From assembly GCF_017357385.1 (NCBI RefSeq), contig NZ_CP071633.1, forward strand, positions 558,001 to 622,000: a DNA stretch of 64,000 bases, given 5' to 3'. Source of the stretch: Rhizobium sp. NZLR1 (GTDB taxonomy: Bacteria > Pseudomonadota > Alphaproteobacteria > Rhizobiales > Rhizobiaceae). The translations under genes were made by a program, and so were the position numbers. The notes beneath the pieces were generated by a model that ran no database searches, had not been told where the DNA came from, and saw only the letters and a list, made by a program, of their open reading frames with translations. Below are positions 45,735 to 54,000 of this stretch, piece after piece; position 1 is the stretch's first letter, and each line of letters opens with the position of its first letter.

Positions 45735-47333
45735 CTATTCGGCGATCGACCATTTCTGCGGGGCGGCCTGGTAAGGGCCACCACCCGGCGCCGGCGTCCA
45801 GACAAAATCCTTCACCTTTGTCGAGACGATGCCGTAGCGGTTTGCCACCCAAAGCGTCGCCCAGGGCAGGTTCGTGTTCATCACCTTGCAGACGTCCTGA
45901 TAGGCCGCATCCCGCTTGGCACTGTCGGGCTCGGCAAGGGCGCTGTCGAGTGCCTTGGTGAGGTCGGGCATGCGAACTCTGGCGACGTTCGGTCCGGCCG
46001 GAGGGATCTGCTTCTCGTTGATGCCGACATTGATGCTTCCGGCATCCGGCCCGTTCTGTAGCCCGGCGTAAACCATCTGGAACTGGGCAATATCCGGCGT
46101 CGCATTGAGCACCATGCTGTTATAGGTCGGCGCATCGACGGCGCGCGGAACGATGTTGATGCCGACCTGCGCAAGCATCGCCTGGACGGCGGCAAGCACG
46201 TTGGTGGCCAGCGGCGTGCTGTAATAGGTCAGAAGCGTGATCGGCTTGGCGCCGTTGATCTGGTCCCAGCCGGCGTCCTTCAGCAACTTCTTGGCCTTCT
46301 CGGGATCATAGGCATAGGTGTCGATGCCCTGGGGTATCAGCTGTTCGGCGACATAGGCGCAGTTGGCTGGCTTGGCCGCGCCGCCATAGAGGCTCTGAAT
46401 GATGGCATCGCGATTGATCGCATACATCACCGCCTGGCGGACGCGAACATCCTTCCAGATCGGGGAATCGTGATTGAAGCCCAGATAGTTGACGACGAAA
46501 GAGTTGCCTTCGATGACCTTGAAGTCCTTGTTGTCCTTGAAGGTCGGCACGTCGTTGGAATCGACATAGGTGAACTGGATCTCGCCGGATCTCAGCGCCG
46601 CAATCGCTGCGGCGGGGCTGGCGAAATAGCGGTTGATGACGCGTTCCAGTGCCGGTTTGCCACCGCGATAATCGGTGTTTGCAGCAAGCTCGACATACTG
46701 ATCCGAGACGTATTTGGTGAATTTGAACGGCCCGGTGCCGATCGGAGCGGTGGACCACCAAGTGTTCTTTGCCAGCTGGTCGGCCGGTATCGAAGCGAGC
46801 GCATGCTCGGGCAGCATCATCACCTTGGTCATCGTGTCGAGAAAACTGCTGCTGGGTGCGCTGAGTTTGATGACGACCGTGTGATCGTCCGGCGTCTCGA
46901 CGGACGATATGCCCTTCAGCCGGGCAGCGAGCACCGAGCCGGTCTTCGCGTCCATCGCAAGGCCGATGGTGAATTTCGCATCCTTGGCGGTGAAGGGCTT
47001 GCCATCATGCCATTTGGCGTCCGCCAGCTTGAACGTGTAGGTCGTCTGATCCGGGCTGACCTCGTAGGAGCTTGCCAGTGCGCCGACGACCTTCTGCAAC
47101 TTCTCGTCATAGGTGATCAGCGGTTCGTAGTAGATGCTGAGCCAGGTGAAACCGGCGGTCGCCGCAAGCGGGTTGAAGTTGCCCTGAAAGCCGCCCGGGC
47201 CGACATCGAAGCCGCCGGACAGCGTGGCTGCCTGAGCCTCGGCTGCAGTGCCTGAAACGACAAGAGCCGGAACGGCAGCCGTCGACAGCAGGGCGCCGAG
47301 GGCGATAACGGATAATCTAGACAGTCTTTTCAT
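45735..47333 (-). CDS. ABC transporter periplasmic substrate-binding protein (SBP_bac_5)
   Basis: A 532-residue family-5 binding protein. A signal peptide (LSVIALGALLSTAAVPALVV) is followed by a mature start with GGFDVGPGGFQGNFNPLAAT and the family motif TYTFKLADAKWHDGKPFTAK. GGGAGG precedes the ATG at 47333. It binds the operon's substrate in the periplasm and delivers it to the DppBC-type permeases. The ligand is unknown; family members carry peptides, opines, sugars and nickel. Its start overlaps the end of the gntR gene by 17 bases. Confidence 0.9.
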   Translation of the reverse strand: MKRLSRLSVIALGALLSTAAVPALVVSGTAAEAQAATLSGGFDVGPGGFQGNFNPLAATAGFTWLSIYYEPLITYDEKLQKVVGALASSYEVSPDQTTYTFKLADAKWHDGKPFTAKDAKFTIGLAMDAKTGSVLAARLKGISSVETPDDHTVVIKLSAPSSSFLDTMTKVMMLPEHALASIPADQLAKNTWWSTAPIGTGPFKFTKYVSDQYVELAANTDYRGGKPALERVINRYFASPAAAIAALRSGEIQFTYVDSNDVPTFKDNKDFKVIEGNSFVVNYLGFNHDSPIWKDVRVRQAVMYAINRDAIIQSLYGGAAKPANCAYVAEQLIPQGIDTYAYDPEKAKKLLKDAGWDQINGAKPITLLTYYSTPLATNVLAAVQAMLAQVGINIVPRAVDAPTYNSMVLNATPDIAQFQMVYAGLQNGPDAGSINVGINEKQIPPAGPNVARVRMPDLTKALDSALAEPDSAKRDAAYQDVCKVMNTNLPWATLWVANRYGIVSTKVKDFVWTPAPGGGPYQAAPQKWSIAE

Positions 47334-48060
47334 GTGTTCCTCCCACGTTTGAACTTGTCTTGTTGTTGGCAATCACCCGGGCAATACCCTCGTAATGACG
47401 ATCCAGGCGTCGGCGTGCCTCCTCCAGATCCTTTGCCTCGATCGCATCGACGATCGCGGCATGATCGCGCCACGTCGCCATCGGATCGAGATTTTCAAGG
47501 TTGACGAAATCCGACGCCTTGTAGAAGGCGAGCCAGAAGACGTCGATCAGCCGTACGAGCGTTTCATTGTCCTGGCAGCGAAACAGCAGCCGGTGGAACA
47601 GCTGGTCGTCTGCCGCAAAGGTTTCGCCGCGCTCGGCATGGGCGCGCATTCGACCGACGGTGGCGCGCAGTTCGGCGATGTCCTCCTCGCCGATTACATC
47701 GATCGTTTTGCCGATCAATCCCACTTCCAGCGTACGCCTGATTTCAAGCACCTCCTCGATCTGCCGCAGGGCGCCGCCGAGGCCGTAAGCGAGGTTGTCG
47801 AGAAGCGGTTCGAAGGAAAATGCCTTCACGAAGATGCCGACGCCGCGCCGCGTGTCCAGCACGCCGAGCGATTCCAAGGCCTTGATGCCTTCTCTCAGCG
47901 AATTGCGGCTGACGCCGAGCTGGGTGGCAAGCTCTCCTTCCGCCGGAAGCAGGGTTCCGGGCGCAAGGCCGTTGTCATCGATATAGGCGCGCAGACTTTC
48001 CTGAACGGAGACATGCAGCAGCGGCGCGCGCGTCAGCGGCTTCATCGATTTCAATGTCAT
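47317..48060 (-). CDS. GntR-family regulator (FCD domain)
   Basis: A 247-residue regulator. The winged helix (VQESLRAYIDDNGLAPGTLL, PAEGELATQLGVSRNSLREG, ESLGVLDTRRGVGIFVK) is followed by an FCD effector domain (EVLEIRRTLEVGLIG, DDQLFHRLLFRC, DHAAIVDAIEAKDLEEARRR) with the metal-binding Asp and His residues. It is the first gene of the second ABC operon, overlapping the binding-protein start, so it very likely regulates that operon. Start choice lies between 48060 and 48045. Confidence 0.88.
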   Translation of the reverse strand: MTLKSMKPLTRAPLLHVSVQESLRAYIDDNGLAPGTLLPAEGELATQLGVSRNSLREGIKALESLGVLDTRRGVGIFVKAFSFEPLLDNLAYGLGGALRQIEEVLEIRRTLEVGLIGKTIDVIGEEDIAELRATVGRMRAHAERGETFAADDQLFHRLLFRCQDNETLVRLIDVFWLAFYKASDFVNLENLDPMATWRDHAAIVDAIEAKDLEEARRRLDRHYEGIARVIANNKTSSNVGGTHEKTV

Positions 48061-48404
48061 GCCGGTCACTTTCTCGCATCGCCAATAAGATGCTTGTTGC
48101 ATATATACTTGTAGGATATCTGTCAAATGGTTAGGCTGATGGGCCCATCTAGCAACGTCGTTGCAGCCACATCGCCCGCGAAAAACAGCGTCCCGGCGAG
48201 AGCCCTCCCCACTTCGATGTCGCGGCTATGCAGTTGAAATGCAAGGTAGGGCGCCTGCTGAGCCTCGGTGACGCGTGCAACCTACTCGGGAGTGTGGAGG
48301 CAGTGGATTTCATCGGTAAAAGATGACTAAAATAATCACCTTATGTTGACAAGGCTTGTACCGCTCCAAAGGTTCCGCCCGCATCCGTGAGGAAGGGACC
48401 AAGA
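48061..48404. other. Intergenic, possible C-terminal gene scrap on the minus strand
   Basis: About 340 bases. The part before the gntR gene is AT-rich (around 48090 to 48120) and probably holds its promoter. On the minus strand a frame from 48281 to 48123 (GTLFFAGDVAATTLLDGPIS in its second half) reads like protein but has no start and no family that I recognise. Near 48345 a TTGACA occurs on the plus strand ahead of the 48405 frame. Confidence 0.3.
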
Positions 48405-48524
48405 ATGGCGCGTGTTTTTTTGAATGTTTCTAATGTTGTATCGGGAATTTACAGGAATAGCCTGTTTGCCACGACAGCTTTGGTCGTGATCGGCATTGCA
48501 GCATCGCCGGCGATCACATCCTGA
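48405..48524 (+). CDS. 39-residue frame resembling an isolated signal peptide
   Basis: ATG at 48405 follows GGAAGGG, a strong ribosome-binding site. The product has a polar start, then a hydrophobic core (LFATTALVVIGIAASPAI), and stops at 48524. It resembles the export signal of a secreted or surface protein whose body has been lost. It is fused at about 48525 to the end of a phosphopantetheinyl transferase fragment read on the other strand, so a deletion joining two genes is likely. Confidence 0.35.
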   Translation: MARVFLNVSNVVSGIYRNSLFATTALVVIGIAASPAITS

Positions 48525-48598
48525 AGCGACAGCGACCGTCACAAGCCCGTCGGTGTTGGCGAGGCTGAATTGCGGCGTATCACGATCCTCGAGCCTTA
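48525..48598 (-). pseudogene. Sfp-type phosphopantetheinyl transferase, middle fragment beyond the IS
   Basis: Reading minus from 48598, the frame gives RLEDRDTPQFSLANTDGLVT and VAVASG, which is the F-S-L-x-H/N-T region of Sfp-type transferases. The following G-x-D-x-E magnesium motif is absent because similarity ends here. It continues the gene whose start is at 49693. Joining the two across the IS, with one TA removed, gives an unbroken frame (SPDKYGRLRLEDRDTPQFSL). Confidence 0.75.
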
Positions 48599-49441
48599 GG
48601 AAGTGTGGACTCTTGGGATTCCCAAGGCTTAGCAAATCAGATTCAAGACTGTCTTTTGGAGGCAGTCATGGGTGTTTTGGATCGTCTGATCCTTCGGGAT
48701 GAGCAGTGGGAGCGGATATCGCATCACATCATTGGTGACGAGCGCACGCGCGGTTCGTCCGGCCGCGACAACCGCATGTTTGTGGAAGCGGTGCTTTGGA
48801 TTGTCCGTACCGGCTCACCCTGGCGTGACCTGCCGGAAGTATTCGGCGAGTGGAACAGTGTCTTCCGCCGTTTCAGCCGCTGGAGCCGGAAGGGCATCTG
48901 GTGGCGCATGTTCGCCGCGATGTCGGACGATCCGGACTTCGAATACCTGATCGTCGATTCCATCATCATCCGCGCCCATCAGCACGCTGCCGGCGCAAAA
49001 AAGGGGCTGAAGATCAGGCCCTTGGCCGTTCTCGCGGCGGCCTGAGCACCAAGATCCACATGGCTGTGCGTGGTCTCGGCTGCCCGGTCCGCTTCACACT
49101 TATCGCAGGCCAGAAGGGCGACGCGCCGCAAGCCGAAGCCCTGATCGAGGGCCTATCCGCCGACATCGTCATGGCGACACCGCTTACGACAGCGATCGCC
49201 TGCGCAATGCCATCGCCGATAAAGGTGCCGTGGCGGTGATCCCCAACAATCCTTCCCGTGCGCAAAAATACCCGCTGGACAAGCATCTCTATGCCCAGCG
49301 CCACCTCATCGAATGCTGCTTCTCAAGACTCAAGCAGTTCCGCAGGGTCGCTACGCGCTTCGAAAAAACCGCCGAAAACTACCTCGCAGTCGTCATTATC
49401 GCGGCTATCGTCCTATGGATCAGATAACTGTCCGCAATTCC
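48599..49441 (+). mobile_element. IS5-family (IS427-like) insertion sequence, complete ends
   Basis: The left end GGAAGTGTGGAC (48599) and the right end, read inward as GGAATTGCGGAC (from 49441), match at 10 of 12 positions. A TA dinucleotide flanks each end (48597 to 48598 and 49442 to 49443), the usual target duplication of this group. The element is 843 bp. It lies inside a phosphopantetheinyl transferase gene on the opposite strand. Confidence 0.88.
48668..49427 (+). pseudogene. IS5-family transposase, two frameshifts
   Basis: Phase 1 (from ATG 48668) carries LILRDEQWERISHHI, GSPWRDLPEVFGEWNSVFRR and the first catalytic Asp in LIVDSIIIRAHQHA. At A6G4 (48997 to 49006) a minus-one slip joins phase 2 (KKGAEDQALGRSRGGLSTKI); this is the programmed frameshift expected in the IS427 group. 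A second shift near 49175 breaks VMADTAYDSD: one G is lacking. Phase 3 continues VAVIPNNPSRAQKYPLDKHL and HLIECCFSRLKQFRR with the Glu. The second shift is not programmed, so the element is probably defective. Confidence 0.8.
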
Positions 49442-49443
49442 TA

Positions 49444-49693
49444 GTCTGCCGTACTTGTCCGGAGACAATACGACATTGCCTAGCACTGTCCCGATAGACC
49501 CGCTCAACAGCCGCCGCAAGAGATAGCGGCCGGCAATGAACGAGGCTCGGTCTCCTTCAAATCGGTAGGTCGTCGCCCGATCCCGTTCGGCCTGTGAAAG
49601 CGACTGCTCCCAGCGGTTCCAGTCGTGTTCCTTCTTGGGATATCGCCAGAGCGCAATTTCGATGGCGGCGGGTTGATTTTCTGACTGTTGCAT
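49444..49693 (-). pseudogene. Sfp-type phosphopantetheinyl transferase, N-terminal fragment
   Basis: About 83 residues from ATG 49693: IEIALWRYPKKEHDWNRWEQ, then LSQAERDRATTYRFEGDRAS and FIAGRYLLRRLLSG, the typical N-terminal half of an Sfp-type enzyme that arms carrier proteins with 4'-phosphopantetheine. The IS5-family element cuts it at KYGRL. The fragment on the far side (48525 to 48598) continues in frame but is itself cut short. A secondary-metabolite locus may once have been nearby; none remains in the window. Confidence 0.8.
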
Positions 49694-50016
49694 AGATCCA
49701 GTATGTCTGCTCAGGACCGCGCGGCAAGCACGCAGTCCGCCAATCGTTCATCAGCCGGCGCTGGCCCGATCGGCCGAGCGTTATTTTTCGGAGATTGAGA
49801 TCCGATTTTCGCTCGTTATGGCTGCTTTATTGCTGGAGTTTCCAGTAACTTAGGGTCGTTGTGCGTTTAAATAATCGCGGAAGTTTCGGCCGGCGCAAAA
49901 GATTTCTGGAAACCGCACGGATCCGTTGTTTAGTTAATACTAAATTTTTGAATCTGGTGCGAGATTTTGCATTAACCGGCAAGCCGGTCGCACCAGTTAT
50001 CTTCGAGGAGACCCGC
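49694..50016. promoter_or_regulatory. Leader of the chemoreceptor gene with dyad and nested hairpin
   Basis: TTTAGT-taat-ACTAAA (49929 to 49944) is a perfect AT-rich dyad. It is followed by CTGGTGCGA (49954 to 49962) and TCGCACCAG (49988 to 49996), perfect nine-base arms that enclose a second hairpin CCGGC-aa-GCCGG. The structure ends 20 bases before the ATG at 50017, close to the GAGGAG ribosome-binding site. It could be an operator plus an mRNA element. The first half of the stretch shows nothing recognisable. Confidence 0.45.
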
Positions 50017-51894
50017 ATGAAGCGCCCCAGTATCAAGCAAGCCCTGATCGTGAAGCTGTCGATCATCAGCCTGTTCATGGTTGGCCTGTCCTATGTCTCG
50101 CTGAGCACGATTTCGACACTCCGTGCCAATACCGAGCAGATTGGGACGTTCTGGATGCAGCGGCTCGTGACCGCTCGCGAAATCAAGGACAACTTCCTCG
50201 AGCTGAAACTGGTCTACGCTCAATACCTTCTGGAGGATACAGCGGAGGAGCAGACCGTCGCACGGCAAAAAATCGATGCCGCCGGCGCCGCGGTCGAGAA
50301 GGTCGTCACCGAATACGAAAAGGGCGTCCGTACCGAGCGAGGGCGCGAACTGATCAATCAGCTCAAGCCTGAAGTGAGCAAATATCGCGAATTGGCAGAG
50401 CAAATGATCGCACTTGAGAACAGCGGGAAGGAGCCTGACGCAGTCCGTTTCTTCAAGGAAAATATGGAACCTCAATCCGAGCTGGTGGACAAGGCTGTGG
50501 GCGATCTGGTCGCTTTTATTCTCAACCAGGCTGAAGGGTTTGTGGCCGCCAGCGATGGTTCAGCGACGTCCGCTTTCATGTTGACGTCCGCAATCGCAGC
50601 GCTGGCCGTACTGATCGCCATGGCTGGCATGGTGTTTGCGATATTCGGCATCGCCAATCCGATCCGAAGCATCGCCTCCGCCATGAGGCGTCTGTCGGAC
50701 GGTGACCTTGATAGCGACATACCCGGTGCCGGCCGCGCCGACGAAGTTGGCGAAATGGCCGGTGCCGTCGAAGTCTTCCGCCAGAATGCTCTCAATGTCG
50801 TCAGGTTGGAAACGGAAGCGGCTGCATCCCGCAGCGAGAGCGAAGCAGTGCGCGCGGCAGCCCAGCAGCGCGCCGAACGCGAGGCGGAACAATTGCGCTT
50901 CGCAACGACAACATTGGGCGGAGGCCTCCGGCGGCTTGCAGCAGGCGACATATCTTTCCAGCTTTCGGAACAATTTGCATCCGAATACGAAAGCTTGCGC
51001 GAAGACTTCAACGCCTCGCTCCGGCAATTGGGGGCGACGATCGGAGCCGTGCTGCAGACGGTGCACAGCATAGACAACGGCACTGGTGAGATTGCCTCTG
51101 CCGCGCAGGACCTTTCCAAGCGTACCGAACAGCAAGCTGCCTCTCTCGAGGAGACGGCTGCAGCTTTGGACGAGATCACCTCGAATGTGTCGATGGCGTC
51201 CAAACGTACCGACGAGGCACGCAATGTGGCCCTGGAAGCCGATATCAGCGCGCAGCGGTCGGCAGCTGTCGTGTCGGAGGCGGAGCAGGCCATGCGACGC
51301 ATCGAGGACAGTTCGGAGCAGATTTCGAACATCATTGGTGCAATCGATGAAATCGCCTTCCAGACCAACCTCCTGGCGCTGAACGCCGGCGTTGAGGCCG
51401 CCCGTGCGGGTGAGGCCGGCAAAGGTTTTGCAGTGGTCGCACAGGAAGTCCGTGAGCTTGCCCAGCGCGCCGCGCAAGCAGCCAAGGAAATCAAGGGCTT
51501 TATTCAAAAGTCGTCAACCGACGTGAAAAATGGCGTGAAACTGGTTCTCGAAACCGGTACGTCGCTCAAGTCGATCGGTGAATACGTCGTACAGATCAAC
51601 CAACTCATGGATGCGATTGCCACATCGGCGCGCGAGCAGTCGACTGGCCTTGCCGAGATCAATACAGCCGTCAATCATATGGACCAGGCGACCCAGCAAA
51701 ATGCCGCCATGGTCGAGCAGTCGACGGCTGCTGCCGCCTCTTTGTCCTCCGAGGCAGGCCGTCTGCGGGATCTGGTCAGTCAATTTCAATTGGACGGCGA
51801 CAAAAACGCGGCGGGCGTGGAGCGCAGCAGCCGGGCCTTCGAAGGCAACATGCCAATCCGGTTGGTCACTCCGCGACGCGTGACGCAAAGATGA
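50017..51894 (+). CDS. Methyl-accepting chemotaxis protein
   Basis: A 625-residue transmembrane chemoreceptor. Helix 1 (ALIVKLSIISLFMVGLSYVS) and helix 2 (MLTSAIAALAVLIAMAGMVF) enclose a roughly 160-residue periplasmic four-helix bundle. HAMP (IANPIRSIASAMRRLSDGDL), a second HAMP-like region (LGGGLRRLAAGDISFQLSEQ) and the kinase-control domain with the conserved tip IDEIAFQTNLLALNAGVEAA follow. GAGGAG precedes the ATG at 50017. It controls CheA in response to an unknown ligand. No other che gene is nearby. Confidence 0.92.
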   Translation: MKRPSIKQALIVKLSIISLFMVGLSYVSLSTISTLRANTEQIGTFWMQRLVTAREIKDNFLELKLVYAQYLLEDTAEEQTVARQKIDAAGAAVEKVVTEYEKGVRTERGRELINQLKPEVSKYRELAEQMIALENSGKEPDAVRFFKENMEPQSELVDKAVGDLVAFILNQAEGFVAASDGSATSAFMLTSAIAALAVLIAMAGMVFAIFGIANPIRSIASAMRRLSDGDLDSDIPGAGRADEVGEMAGAVEVFRQNALNVVRLETEAAASRSESEAVRAAAQQRAEREAEQLRFATTTLGGGLRRLAAGDISFQLSEQFASEYESLREDFNASLRQLGATIGAVLQTVHSIDNGTGEIASAAQDLSKRTEQQAASLEETAAALDEITSNVSMASKRTDEARNVALEADISAQRSAAVVSEAEQAMRRIEDSSEQISNIIGAIDEIAFQTNLLALNAGVEAARAGEAGKGFAVVAQEVRELAQRAAQAAKEIKGFIQKSSTDVKNGVKLVLETGTSLKSIGEYVVQINQLMDAIATSAREQSTGLAEINTAVNHMDQATQQNAAMVEQSTAAAASLSSEAGRLRDLVSQFQLDGDKNAAGVERSSRAFEGNMPIRLVTPRRVTQR

Positions 51895-52115
51895 AGCGCG
51901 ATGACGTCAGATTGTTCGCCTCAGAGGTGGAGCGACGTGCTGAGATGGTCAGGTCGGCCGTTTTCCGGACCCGTATTGGCCCGCCTCGGAGCAAGTGATC
52001 GGGCCAATCAGTCGGCGAATGAGACAACGCCGATCTAAGCGTCATGAAGGTGTTGTCCGCGCGTGAGATGACCACCGCCTTGAAGGCATGAATCGGGATA
52101 ATGTCAGGAGACCGA

Positions 52116-52606
52116 ATGCCGACTTCGCCGGTGGAATATCCTGCTCCGCAGAGTTTCGTTGCTGCGCTTGGGCAAGCATTCGATAGCGAGACTGGCAGGA
52201 CGATAGTGGAGCCTTTCGGAATTGTCTGGGGCAACGCTGTCGCCCTCGATAAAGGATTGGATACCTACGACATTTCCGCGCCCCGACTGGGTATACACCT
52301 TACTTTCAAGCATTCGGGCGTGGTCTTCGACCATGAATTCCAGGATGACGGCAAAGGTCCGTTCCTGTTGACGCACTGCGCCTTCTGGGGGATGAGGATG
52401 AGTACGAAAGCTATAAGGGTCCGATCTGGAAGGACTTGAGCTTCTCCAGCACACTGGCCGATGCGGAGGAGAAATTGGGGACGCCAACGAGAGTCGGCCG
52501 CCTTGGTATCCATTTCTGGGAATTGCCTGATTTCAGATTGACCATGCATTCGGGTGATTTCGTATTGGATGAAGCAATAGATCATGTGTCGTTCGCACAT
52601 CGCTGA
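52116..52606 (+). pseudogene. Unknown small protein gene with a one-base frameshift
   Basis: ATG at 52116 follows AGGAG. The first phase encodes PTSPVEYPAPQSFVAALGQA to LLTHCAFWG. Beyond the GGGGG run at 52387 to 52391 the protein pattern continues one base out as DEDEYESYKGPIWKDLSFSS to LDEAIDHVSFAHR. Restoring one G gives about 163 residues. The acidic, beta-rich character with paired GxH/F segments resembles small immunity-type proteins, but I do not recognise the family. It may be a sequencing artefact rather than a true lesion. Confidence 0.5.
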
Positions 52607-52624
52607 TCTCCAGCCGGGAAGGAT

Positions 52625-53269
52625 CTACCAGCGCAGCAGGCGAGGGCCGGTGAAAGCGCCGAGCGCGCCGGTGAGCAGGATGCCGAGGGAATACCAGATC
52701 AGCACGAAGGGCATGCCGTTTTCGGTGCAGAACCAGGAATAGACCCAGGCGCCCGCTGCTCCCGCGGCGATACCGGCGACGAAGCCCGTCAGCCGCAGAT
52801 CCGAGGGTGCCGTACGGCGCAGTGCCCAGACGGCGCCGGCATAAATAGGTATCGCGAAGCCAAGGATCAGCAGCGGGCAATGGAGCGCCGAGGAGCCAAG
52901 GATCAGCACCGGGTAAGTCTCGGTCGGAGCCATGATGAGTTGGACGGCTGCCACCGCTGCCATGGCGGCGAAGGTCACGGCAAGCCAACCGAAAAAGCGG
53001 CCCTCGGAACCGTCGGGTCGGGAGAGCCGATAGACGGCGAGGAAGGCCGCTACCGCAATCAGCGCATTATAGGCCGATTTGATCCAGAAGACCGGCAGCA
53101 TCAGCACGTCAGGCATATCGACCCGCGGACCGAGAATGGTCAGCATCAGCACCAGGGAGAGCCCGAGGGCCGGCAATATGCCGAGCGCAAAGTGCTGCCA
53201 CAGTGAATTGCGCGGCACCGGCGTCAGGTCCCTTGCCAGGCTTTCGATGATGTCGTCCGTCTTTGTCAC
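52625..53269 (-). CDS. nrsF: NrsF-family anti-sigma factor (DUF1109), membrane protein
   Basis: A 214-residue protein with a short cytosolic start (TDDIIESLARDLTPVPRNSL) and six hydrophobic segments, as in NrsF. It should hold the ECF sigma factor at the inner membrane until a stress signal acts. A Cys pair in ALHCPLL and WFCTENG is where NrsF proteins are proposed to sense. ATG overlaps the sigma gene stop by four bases, the usual sigma/anti-sigma arrangement. Confidence 0.88.
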   Translation of the reverse strand: MTKTDDIIESLARDLTPVPRNSLWQHFALGILPALGLSLVLMLTILGPRVDMPDVLMLPVFWIKSAYNALIAVAAFLAVYRLSRPDGSEGRFFGWLAVTFAAMAAVAAVQLIMAPTETYPVLILGSSALHCPLLILGFAIPIYAGAVWALRRTAPSDLRLTGFVAGIAAGAAGAWVYSWFCTENGMPFVLIWYSLGILLTGALGAFTGPRLLRW

Positions 53270-53814
53270 GATGCGCCTCGCAATCTCTCTCCGAGCGCCT
53301 TGAGCGCCCGGTGGATGCCGACCTTGACCGCCGATTCAGACTGGCCGGTGCGGTTTGCGGTGTCGGCAACCGACTGGCCCTCCAATTTCACCAGCCGGAT
53401 CAGCTCCTGTTGTCTCAATGGCAAGCCGTCGAGCAACCGCTCGACGTCCATGCGGGCCGTCAAGCTATCCTCGCTGAAGTCGCTTTCGATTTCCTCGCCA
53501 AGCTCGGTCTCTGCCAGCCTGCGTCCGCCGCGGCCGCGATGATGGTCGATCAGCTTGTAGCGGGCGATCGAGAAGAACCAGGCCGTGAACGGTCTTCTTC
53601 GGTCATAGGTGGATCGGCGAGAATGCAGTGCCAGCAATGTCTCCTGGACCAGGTCTTCCATATCCGCTTTCGTCGCCGCGGCCATCCTGCGGCTGTAATA
53701 ACCGACGAGCAGCAGGCGCAAAGCCGCCAGCAAACGCCGATACGCCGCCTCGTCCCCGTCAAGGGACAGAAGCATCAATGCTTTCAGGGCTTCTTCCGAA
53801 TGGGCGGTTGTCAT
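53266..53814 (-). CDS. sigF: ECF sigma factor (SigF-type, partner of NrsF)
   Basis: A 182-residue sigma-70-family protein. Region 2 (DLVQETLLALHSRRSTYDRR, FTAWFFSIARYKLIDHHRGR) and region 4 (LDGLPLRQQELIRLVKLEGQ, TANRTGQSESAVKVGIHRAL) are intact. The ATG at 53814 is chosen although the frame extends to a TTG at 53868, because a promoter motif (53829 to 53856) would otherwise lie inside the gene; the mRNA leader would be very short. In Caulobacter and Azospira, SigF/NrsF pairs respond to metal or chlorine oxidant stress and control periplasmic repair genes. Confidence 0.9.
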   Translation of the reverse strand: MTTAHSEEALKALMLLSLDGDEAAYRRLLAALRLLLVGYYSRRMAAATKADMEDLVQETLLALHSRRSTYDRRRPFTAWFFSIARYKLIDHHRGRGGRRLAETELGEEIESDFSEDSLTARMDVERLLDGLPLRQQELIRLVKLEGQSVADTANRTGQSESAVKVGIHRALKALGERLRGAS

Positions 53815-53828
53815 GCTGTCAGAGAGTT

Positions 53829-53856
53829 CATTCGCTAGAAGCGGCCAATCGGTTAC
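53829..53856 (-). promoter_or_regulatory. Predicted ECF promoter of the sigma/anti-sigma operon
   Basis: On the minus strand GTAACC (53856 to 53851), 16 bases, then CGAATG (53834 to 53829). The same GTAAC-N16-CGAAT pattern is found on the plus strand at 53911. It implies autoregulation by the sigma factor. Confidence 0.65.
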
Positions 53857-53910
53857 AGGGAAGATCAAAAAAGTAACGGCATCACAGCTCTATCACATGC
53901 ACGTGAGGCT

Positions 53911-53938
53911 GTAACGCATTCCGACGCTCTCTCGAATA
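53911..53938 (+). promoter_or_regulatory. Predicted ECF promoter of the MXKDX-repeat gene
   Basis: GTAACG (53911 to 53916), 16 bases, then CGAATA (53933 to 53938), 62 bases before the ATG at 54001. Identical spacing and near-identical boxes to the sigma operon promoter support joint control. Confidence 0.68.
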
Positions 53939-54000
53939 GCTTAATGTGAGCCATCGGCACGTCGCCAGCGGACACGAAAATCCATTTTCAGGAGAGTTCC

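Noticed and set aside
50472..51507. Two long minus-strand frames inside the chemoreceptor gene
   Set aside because: Ser/Ala- or Arg-rich shadows of the Ala/Glu-rich helical chemoreceptor; no family features.
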